From an uncultured Chitinophagales bacterium (GTDB lineage: Bacteria > Bacteroidota > Bacteroidia > Chitinophagales > JAHDHT01): a stretch of DNA of 36,639 nucleotides. The stretch covers positions 1-36,639 of the forward strand of contig CALHDG010000264.1 of assembly GCA_938023075.1 (NCBI GenBank). Reading direction: 5' to 3'. The position numbers were made by a program, and so were the translations under genes. The notes under the pieces were generated by a model. The model worked only from the letters and a program-made list of their open reading frames with translations, searched no databases and was not told where the DNA came from. Positions 30,678-36,639 of the stretch are shown here, in pieces (the first letter of the stretch is position 1; every line of letters begins with the position of its first letter).

Positions 30678-33551
30678 ATGAAAACGAATTACTGCTTTAT
30701 TAATTTATTTAAACTTTTAAAACGCTTGAAAATGAGAAAATTATTACTATGTTTAAGTTTACTTTCAATATTTTTTCAAACTGCCGAAGCACAAACAGCA
30801 TGCGCCAATTTTATTACTGGTAATTATACTACCATAACGCAAGAAAATTCATTTTTCGGACCTGGTGACGTGTATCATTTTGAATGTCTCGATAATGTTT
30901 TATTGGATGGTTCTTGCACATCAGGTGCAACAGATTACCATCTACGAATTGCAGAATTTGACTTGAATAGCTGGTCTTTTACGAAAGATTATATTAGTGA
31001 TTGGGTAGCCAATTCACCACCTTCTGCAACCATTGATGTGTCTTCGTATTTTCCAACAACCGAACCAACTTGTGGTAAAATATATACAGTGATTCTTGCG
31101 GTAGGTCCGGTATGGGATGTAACACCACCTTTGTTTTTCACTATTGACTGCCCCTCCATTCCATTTGAGGAAACTTACGCTTGCAAAGAAAATTTGCACA
31201 TAGATAGCACTTCTGTTGATGTGGCTTATGATCAATTATTTTTGAACGACGGTACAAGAGTAATAACCGGCTACACCAAATTAGGCAACCAGGTAAGTTT
31301 GTTCATCGAAAAAATGGATGCAAATGGAGTTGTTTTCGATAAAAAGCAATACCCCATACAAGGTGATTTTGTAAGCAATGTTCAAATTGTTTTAGACAAA
31401 CCCAACAATGAGTTTTTGTTATTTTTTGATACCAGAGTAGCCAATAATCATAGTGTGTATTTGCTGAATGTAAATAGTACCAGTTTAGCACCAATTGAAT
31501 ATCATAGTAGAATAGTTCCGGAAATTAACAACTCTAATGAATATGCCATAAAAATAGAGCCTGACCTAAATGGTGGTTATATGTTGTTGGTTAATCAATC
31601 GGAAAGCATCAACCGGTATGCCTACACGGTTTATACACAACGCTTGGGTACCGAATTTGGTTTTTCGCACAATCAAATCAGTATAAATATTATAAATTCC
31701 GATAATGTATTTGTATATGATATTATAGAAACCAGCGGAAGAATAGGCACAACGGCTACTTGCGCAAGTTCATTTTTACTTTGTGGTTCTGTAAATAATA
31801 AGGCTTTTTTGTTGGGCATTGATTGTTTTGGAAGAGCTTACAGCACCGCCAATACATTTGATGTTGATGGAAATATGTTTACCACCGACCCTGCAAAAAG
31901 GTTAGCCTATTATAATAATAAATTTTATGTGGCTGGTGAAACAGGTACTTTTAGTGATTTTAATACTCAAATAAGTGGTAAAACATGGTTAGGCGAATTT
32001 GAGTTGACTCATATACTTGCCCCTGTTGAATATTTTTCAGCTTACAATACCTGGTTAAATATCTATGAAAAAGACAACAATCGAAAAGAATCGCTACTTG
32101 ATTTAGATTTTTCTGATGGATACTTATATGCCACCGGACAAACCGGAATTGAAGATCACTTTGTTATTACTATTGGAAATACAGTTGGACCCAAAGCATA
32201 CCTTACTAAATTTGATTTAAGTGGCCAAATCATTTGGAGTAAGCATTATTATGAACAAAACAATACAGAAACCAAAATAAATGATATTGAATTGATTTGT
32301 GGTTCAATACAAGGCACTGGTTACTGTCACGATAGATTGTTGGATCTGACAGTACTTTTACCAACACTTTTTATTACTAATCAATTTGTATATAAAAATA
32401 AATTAAATTTAAACGGATTGGTTGCAGAAGCAGCTTGCTATCACAATTTAAAATTTAGCAAGATTGCCGTTAACCTGCCTGTAGATGAAGCCTTTAGCAT
32501 ATCAGATGGATTAAGTTTAATACCTGAGCAACTTTCATCAGGTTATGATAATTTACTATGTGAAGCAGCGTGTTGTTCCAATGTTGGAGTATATTGCCCA
32601 TCTGTTATTATATTAGATGAAACATCGATATTACCTGATACTTATCATGCGGATATTAGGGTTGAATCTGCCGGGAGCGTGGAGAACAGCACTATTGTTG
32701 AATTGAAAGCCGGGCAAAATGTTAGGTTGAATAATGGTTTTAGCGTGGAAGCTGGGGCAAATTTTAGTGCGCGTATTGAGCCTTGCAACTGTAATTTACC
32801 AGCACCAGTTAATTTAACAATAGATGATGCAGATGCGAACAACATTTATTTAAGCTGGCAGCCAGTTACCGGTGTAAGCCAATATTATATTGAATATGTG
32901 GTTGATGGAGGAACACCAACGTATCATTACACCACCAATCCATATATTGCCATACCTTTTGTAGCAGGAACTGATCACCAATACACCGTTTTTACAGATT
33001 GTGGAGAAACCGGCAACCAAGGACCCACTGTGAGATTTACCAAAAGTACAGAATGTGTCGATTGCGACCCTGTACAAGATGTTGAAGTTACTTTTAATAA
33101 TGACAGTCTGGCAATTAGCTGGGATGGAGCTGAAAATGCCAGTTCGGTTTTAATAAATGTATATGATGAAAATGGAGACATTTTAGAAACATTTGAGGTA
33201 AATCCTGATGATGACCCTTTTGGAATACCGCAAAGTTTATTTGACGGAGAAGAGGTAATTGAAATTGGCGTTTCTGTTATTTGTAATTCACCGGATACTT
33301 TTAAAAATAATGTACTATATAGGGAGAATTGTCATGAAACGAATATAATCGTAATAGTTTCTGATGATGAACCATGGAGATACGGAGACTATTGCGGCAA
33401 ACCAAATGATAGACCATATAAAATACTATGTTCGCATACCGGAGCTTCTGCTACAATGGCAGAGTTCCAATGCATACATTGTGAAAATAGTAGCCCCAAA
33501 AACATAAATAATGTTATAAACTGCAATGTTAGCTGTAGTTGTATGAACTAA
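30678..33551 (+). CDS. Large secreted surface protein, paralogue 2 with FN3-like domains (957 aa)
   Basis: Start placed at ATG 30678 (MKTNYCFINLFKLLKRLKM), which matches paralogue 1 and follows an A-rich leader; the frame could be extended to 30600 only with poor starts. The signal peptide ends QTAEAQ. The N-terminal shared domain (TACANFITGNY, QENSFFGPGDVYHFEC) and the following propeller-like region (to about residue 640) align well with paralogue 1. The coathanger-like strand LKAGQNVRLNNGFSVEAG is also shared. Then two fibronectin III-like domains (about 710-880; PVNLTIDDADANNIYLSWQ, and DSLAISWDGAENASSVLIN) replace the long middle part of paralogue 1. The C-terminus is Cys-rich (CIHCENSS, CNVSCSCMN). 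No T9SS type A tail is seen. Confidence 0.8.
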   Translation: MKTNYCFINLFKLLKRLKMRKLLLCLSLLSIFFQTAEAQTACANFITGNYTTITQENSFFGPGDVYHFECLDNVLLDGSCTSGATDYHLRIAEFDLNSWSFTKDYISDWVANSPPSATIDVSSYFPTTEPTCGKIYTVILAVGPVWDVTPPLFFTIDCPSIPFEETYACKENLHIDSTSVDVAYDQLFLNDGTRVITGYTKLGNQVSLFIEKMDANGVVFDKKQYPIQGDFVSNVQIVLDKPNNEFLLFFDTRVANNHSVYLLNVNSTSLAPIEYHSRIVPEINNSNEYAIKIEPDLNGGYMLLVNQSESINRYAYTVYTQRLGTEFGFSHNQISINIINSDNVFVYDIIETSGRIGTTATCASSFLLCGSVNNKAFLLGIDCFGRAYSTANTFDVDGNMFTTDPAKRLAYYNNKFYVAGETGTFSDFNTQISGKTWLGEFELTHILAPVEYFSAYNTWLNIYEKDNNRKESLLDLDFSDGYLYATGQTGIEDHFVITIGNTVGPKAYLTKFDLSGQIIWSKHYYEQNNTETKINDIELICGSIQGTGYCHDRLLDLTVLLPTLFITNQFVYKNKLNLNGLVAEAACYHNLKFSKIAVNLPVDEAFSISDGLSLIPEQLSSGYDNLLCEAACCSNVGVYCPSVIILDETSILPDTYHADIRVESAGSVENSTIVELKAGQNVRLNNGFSVEAGANFSARIEPCNCNLPAPVNLTIDDADANNIYLSWQPVTGVSQYYIEYVVDGGTPTYHYTTNPYIAIPFVAGTDHQYTVFTDCGETGNQGPTVRFTKSTECVDCDPVQDVEVTFNNDSLAISWDGAENASSVLINVYDENGDILETFEVNPDDDPFGIPQSLFDGEEVIEIGVSVICNSPDTFKNNVLYRENCHETNIIVIVSDDEPWRYGDYCGKPNDRPYKILCSHTGASATMAEFQCIHCENSSPKNINNVINCNVSCSCMN

Positions 33552-33558
33552 ACTACTG

Positions 33559-33608
33559 ATACAAGAAGCTATTTTGAAAAATTTAAAATAGCTTCTTGTA
33601 TTTTTTTT
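33559..33608 (+). terminator. Strong intrinsic terminator after paralogue 2
   Basis: A perfect 17-bp stem (ATACAAGAAGCTATTTT at 33559-33575 with 33585-33601), 9-base loop, then a run of T to 33608. The last codons of the convergent 481-aa gene lie inside this stem; its TAG is at 33571-33569. Confidence 0.92.
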
Positions 33609-35014
33609 GATAGCCATAGCTTGTTGGGTACGGCAATTGGTTCAAATTCATTTTCTATTCCGTTCAAATTTACTTTATTTGCATTTGTTTTAATCTTAAT
33701 GAGCTTGCTAATCCAGTTAATAAAAGTTTTATTTAATTCTCTATGTATTTCACTAAGTTGTTTGCTCCTTTTCGGTATTATTGCAACCCGGAACTTTTTT
33801 ATTAAAGACTCTAAATAAACATACTCTTTTAATTCAAAATAAATCATTATTTCTAATCTTAAAAGAGCTAACTTAAAATTCACTCCCACAAAATTTGCTT
33901 CAGAAATATAGTTTTGAGCAAGTTCATAGTTACCTTCATAAAATTCTAACCTGGCTAATGCGTAATTTTTCATATCAATAGAAATATTTTTAGGTGTTAG
34001 TTTCATGCTGTGTTCCTTAACAAAGTTCTTGGTCCATTCTAATTCATCATTTAAAATACCTAAATCTACCACACCTTTAAAAACTGATAAATACATTTTA
34101 CCTTTATGAAAAAAAAGTCCGTTCTCTAAAAATTGTCTATACAATGTAAAAATATATTTAGTATATGTTTTGTTCTTTCCTTTAAAAACTCGATAAAGCA
34201 TATTTTTTAATAGAATAACTAAATTATAGCATAAGTCATCATTAATTTGATTTTTATTTTTTATAACTATATTTTTAATGCTTTCAAATTCAACCAAAGT
34301 AGGATTAATACTTGACTTAAACCTGTAAATATTAACTAATAAATTCAATAATACGTTTTTGTTAATTTGTCCAGTCTTTATATTTTCATCAATCGGATCA
34401 ATTAAATGATAATCAAATTTCTGATTAGTAATATTTTCAATATTTTTTTTAGCTAATTCTAAGTAATATTTTTGACATAAATAAAAATCATCTAAAGTAT
34501 CAGCGGTTTGTTGAAGATTCGATTTGTTTATTTTGTCCTCATTTTTAATTGATTCATAATCTGCATTTAACCTCTGTAGCAAATACTTATTTGTCAAATT
34601 ATCAAACGACAATTTCTCTTTACTCAATTCTGCTTTTGCCTTCCCATAAATCTTATCAAACAAGTTCAACTCATCCCCATCTATCAAATGCTCCATCAAC
34701 AAACTGCTTTTTAAAAACTCCTTTTCTTTTAGTTTTTCCTGACCAACAAAATCTAAAGCTAACAGGTAAATACGGCTTAAATATTTATCTAGATTTTTCT
34801 GACTGATGGTTTTTTTTTCTTTAGAAAAATGGCTTTCGAAGTAGTTATAGTAATTTTTGTTGCTATTGCTTAATACATACTTTTTGCAGATGGTGTATAT
34901 AAAACACAACTCCTCACTCTTATTAAAATAAGGAGAATTCACATAATCTTCACAATGGTTGAGTTGCCTTTTGCTAAGGGTTTTTAAAAATTTAAATACT
35001 TTTCTGTTTTCCAT
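33569..35014 (-). CDS. Helical TPR-like hypothetical protein (481 aa)
   Basis: A soluble, all-helical, Lys/Leu/Asn-rich protein with TPR-like spacing in the C-terminal half (YALARLEFYEGNYELAQNYI near residues 350-370). The N-terminus FLKTLSKRQLNHCEDYVNSPYFNKSEEL resembles a widespread unnamed Bacteroidota family with an SPYFNK motif (from memory). It has no signal peptide, so it is cytosolic, perhaps a protein-interaction or regulatory partner. It is divergent from the LytTR regulator gene and shares a 218-bp intergenic region with it, which suggests a functional link; its 5' leader contains a LytTR-like ACCGTTTAA (35028-35036) in the opposite orientation. The 3' end overlaps the terminator of paralogue 2. 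Confidence 0.75.
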   Translation of the reverse strand: MENRKVFKFLKTLSKRQLNHCEDYVNSPYFNKSEELCFIYTICKKYVLSNSNKNYYNYFESHFSKEKKTISQKNLDKYLSRIYLLALDFVGQEKLKEKEFLKSSLLMEHLIDGDELNLFDKIYGKAKAELSKEKLSFDNLTNKYLLQRLNADYESIKNEDKINKSNLQQTADTLDDFYLCQKYYLELAKKNIENITNQKFDYHLIDPIDENIKTGQINKNVLLNLLVNIYRFKSSINPTLVEFESIKNIVIKNKNQINDDLCYNLVILLKNMLYRVFKGKNKTYTKYIFTLYRQFLENGLFFHKGKMYLSVFKGVVDLGILNDELEWTKNFVKEHSMKLTPKNISIDMKNYALARLEFYEGNYELAQNYISEANFVGVNFKLALLRLEIMIYFELKEYVYLESLIKKFRVAIIPKRSKQLSEIHRELNKTFINWISKLIKIKTNANKVNLNGIENEFEPIAVPNKLWLSKKIQEAILNFSK

Positions 35015-35027
35015 CTCCTAAAAAATT

Positions 35028-35036
35028 ACCGTTTAA
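35028..35036. promoter_or_regulatory. Single LytTR-like half-site between the 481-aa gene and the regulator gene
   Basis: ACCGTTTAA occurs once here, 14 bp upstream of the 481-aa gene's ATG, identical to the second repeat of the paralogue 2 promoter; no partner 21 bp away is seen. Confidence 0.5.
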
Positions 35037-35159
35037 TTGTTAAAATTTAAATGACGAGTAAATTGAAATTCAATATAAATCATTGATTATCAATATCTTG
35101 AAATTTAAACTATCTTTCCAAAAACAGAAAACACCCTTCGAAAGTTGAAATAATTGTAA

Positions 35160-35190
35160 TTGTCTACAAGACTCGCCCATCTTACATTTG
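35160..35190 (+). promoter_or_regulatory. Promoter of the LytTR regulator gene
   Basis: TTG (35160-35162), a 20-bp gap and TACATTTG (35183-35190), a full match to the Bacteroidota -33/-7 pattern; the start codon follows 42 bp later. No CCGTTTA pair is present, so this promoter looks constitutive rather than self-activated. Confidence 0.65.
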
Positions 35191-35232
35191 GGTCAACAAT
35201 AAGCGATTAATTAATTACTAAACTCTTATAAT

Positions 35233-35853
35233 ATGAATTCATCAACTGCTTTTACCAACTTAAAAAATACTGGAAACCACCCGCCTTCACTTTACAGTAA
35301 TGCCGGTATAGTTACCGATACCAACAACTTAAGTAATATTAAAGCCAAGATAAGGATTGTGTCAAATACAAACAAACCGGTTATTTATTTAAATCTTAAA
35401 TTGTTAAATAACAAATGTATGGAAGTATTGAAAATGGCTAAGGAAAATAACGTTTCTGTAATGTTTGTTAACCATAAAAAAGTTGATAACCTACAAAAAG
35501 AAAAAGTTGATTTACCTGTTAAAAATTCCATAAAATTACGTTTAGAAGATGGAACCCGCTTTTTGAAATACAGAGATATCATCCGGTTAGAATCGGTATC
35601 TAATTATACCTTTATTCATACCACCTTATCAACGAAACCAGTTATCAGCTCTAAAACACTAAAGTATTTTCAACAAAAGCTCAATAAAGTTCAATTTGTC
35701 CGGGTACATCGTTCTCATTTGGTGAACAAAGCATTCGTCAAAACATATGTAGGTGGTGCAGAAAAATGTTTATTGCTCACCACGCACAAACAAATAGAAA
35801 TTTCACGAAGGAAACTCAAAGAAGTACTAAAAAGCATCAATTATAATTACTAA
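35233..35853 (+). CDS. LytTR-family DNA-binding regulator without receiver domain (206 aa)
   Basis: The C-terminal LytTR DNA-binding domain spans about residues 97-200. It includes IKLRLEDGTRFLKYRDIIRLESVSNYTFIH, the QFVRVHRSHLVNKAFV signature and RRKLKEVLKSI. The first 95 residues are not a CheY-like receiver; they contain a beta-alpha-beta-like stretch (KPVIYLNLKLLNNKCMEVLKMAKENNVSVMFV) of unknown type, so it may sense something directly or act without a kinase. LytTR proteins bind pairs of direct repeats about 21 bp apart. Such pairs stand before both secreted paralogues upstream, making this protein their likely regulator (inference). Start ATG 35233. A symmetrical terminator follows at 35901. 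Confidence 0.9.
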   Translation: MNSSTAFTNLKNTGNHPPSLYSNAGIVTDTNNLSNIKAKIRIVSNTNKPVIYLNLKLLNNKCMEVLKMAKENNVSVMFVNHKKVDNLQKEKVDLPVKNSIKLRLEDGTRFLKYRDIIRLESVSNYTFIHTTLSTKPVISSKTLKYFQQKLNKVQFVRVHRSHLVNKAFVKTYVGGAEKCLLLTTHKQIEISRRKLKEVLKSINYNY

Positions 35854-35900
35854 ACATTAATTCTAAACAAAGTAAACATCCAAATCATCCCCAAAAAATC

Positions 35901-35934
35901 AAAAGCCCGTTGCAATAAATTGTAATGGGCTTTT
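35901..35934. terminator. Bidirectional intrinsic terminator
   Basis: AAAAGCCCGTTGCAA and TTGTAATGGGCTTTT pair around a short AT loop, with A-runs before and T-runs after on both strands. It would end the LytTR transcript and also the leftward polyketide synthase remnant, whose TAA lies at 35935-35933. Confidence 0.85.
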
Positions 35935-36145
35935 AAATCTTCTCTCCTACCAAGCCATAAACCGTTAAACCCGGTCCGAAAGCCAGCGATACAATAGGTG
36001 TATGTTTTTTGATCGATGCATCTTCACTCAAATCTCGCCAAATACGGGGCAACGTTGCTGACGACATATTGCCATAATTATGTAATACTTGCCGGCTATG
36101 TTCCATCCTTATAAAATGAGCATCGCGCTCAAAAAAGTCGTTCAA
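35933..36145 (-). pseudogene. 3' fragment of a type III polyketide synthase gene
   Basis: Only about 70 codons remain, corresponding to the C-terminal end of a chalcone/stilbene synthase-type enzyme. They include the catalytic-Asn segment VLHNYGNMSSATLPRIW (part of the Cys-His-Asn set) and the closing FGPGLTVYGLVG. An in-frame TAA directly before the open stretch and the absence of the other roughly 280 residues, including the nucleophilic Cys and the His, show that the 5' part is deleted or lies elsewhere. Reading the frame as an independent small gene (TTG start) is unlikely. Such enzymes condense malonyl-CoA on a starter unit to make pyrones or resorcinols. Confidence 0.75.
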
Positions 36146-36282
36146 TTAAGATAATGACAATTTGGAAATTGAAAATCCAATTCATCATTCAACATTATTC
36201 AGTGTTGCATATTCGATATTCAGAAAAATAAGCTTTTTGGAATATCAAATATCGATTAACGAACGTCGAAAGTCGAAATTTT

Positions 36283-36639
36283 TCACTCCCGAACCAACTT
36301 CTCCAATCCAAGCAGCTGACCATCATTTAAAACTTGCATTACATAAACCCCACTTGACCAATTAGCCGTATTTAATGATAAGCCACCTTTCAATACTCCC
36401 TCATAAACCGTTTTACCTTGTATGTTGTGTATGCTTATTTCGAAAAGTTGATTGTTATTACTTTGTACCACCAATTGCTCACTAAAAGGATTGCCCAACA
36501 CGTTTACCAAATCAACATTGAGCAACTCCGGTTCAATAACACTCACCATAGTATCTAAACCAAAATAGGCATCTAAGGTGTAGTAGCAGGTATCTTGTAC
36601 CGTGCCGCAGCCTTGGCTATCGGTGCGGAAAAGCCAGAG
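36283..36639 (-). CDS. Partial secreted protein with T9SS type A sorting domain
   Basis: The frame stays open to the right edge, so only the C-terminal 118 codons are present. The part at the edge, LWLFRTDSQGCGTVQDTCYY, belongs to an extracellular domain. The last about 80 residues (NVLGNPFSEQLVVQSNN, IHNIQGKTVYEGVLKGG, WSSGVYVMQVL, EKLVRE) are a T9SS type A sorting domain, directing the protein through the outer membrane to the cell surface. The nature of the main domain is not visible. It would start to the right of the window on the minus strand; the ATG at 36549 is internal. Confidence 0.85.
   Translation of the reverse strand, partial: LWLFRTDSQGCGTVQDTCYYTLDAYFGLDTMVSVIEPELLNVDLVNVLGNPFSEQLVVQSNNNQLFEISIHNIQGKTVYEGVLKGGLSLNTANWSSGVYVMQVLNDGQLLGLEKLVRE

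Noticed and set aside
1-36639. CRISPR array
   Set aside because: No regularly spaced repeats of 23-40 bp and no cas genes were seen.
1-36639. Alternative genetic code or stop readthrough explaining the in-frame stops
   Set aside because: Intact genes here end with TAA, TGA and TAG in normal positions, and broken frames involve both TAA and TGA as well as frameshifts; decay explains them better.

Overview
The window reads as chromosome of an AT-rich Bacteroidota bacterium, most likely from the Saprospiria/Chitinophagia part of the phylum. The signs are type IX secretion (T9SS) sorting domains, promoters of the Bacteroidota TAnnTTTG type, a tyrosine integrase of the kind common in this phylum, a LytTR regulator next to large Cys-rich secreted proteins, and the gene order rplM-rpsI-rpsB-tsf. 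This placement is inference; no 16S gene is present.

Region 1 (1 to about 8020) is the right-hand part of an integrated mobile element inserted at the 3' end of a CAT-anticodon tRNA gene. It carries a tyrosine recombinase next to the tRNA, three direct repeats that look like integrase arm sites, a DExH superfamily 2 helicase, three proteins of unknown function, and a gene broken by a single in-frame TAA. The left end of the element lies outside the window.

Region 2 (8020-10933) is core genome on the minus strand: rplM, rpsI, rpsB and tsf in one operon, then the tRNA with its own promoter overlapping the end of tsf.

Region 3 (11.1-14.4 kb) is a toxin-antitoxin graveyard with one HNH nuclease. 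It holds an intact higBA pair, a frameshifted parD without parE, an intact small antitoxin followed by a relE/parE toxin with two nonsense codons, a yefM-type antitoxin with a palindromic operator followed by a frameshifted yoeB, and the tail of another decayed gene.

Region 4 (14.4-25.6 kb) holds housekeeping and secreted functions: a secreted GH16 glucanase with a T9SS tail, a TPR-esterase, a DbpA-like DEAD-box helicase with unusual motifs, a protein built on an EF-Tu domain III-like fold, a secreted beta-rich protein, a TlpA-like thioredoxin lipoprotein and a sulfotransferase. A palindromic intergenic repeat and a degraded ORF lie between them.

Region 5 (25.6-35.9 kb) is the most interesting. 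Two tandem paralogous large secreted proteins (about 1564 and 957 residues) have the same promoter layout: two CCGTTTA direct repeats 21 bp apart, then a TACTTTC element exactly 40 bp after the second repeat. The repeats resemble LytTR-family binding sites, and a receiver-less LytTR regulator is encoded 1.7 kb downstream, divergent from a helical 481-residue protein whose leader has one more copy of the motif. This looks like a small self-contained regulon. The window ends with a type III polyketide synthase fragment and the T9SS tail of a gene running off the edge.
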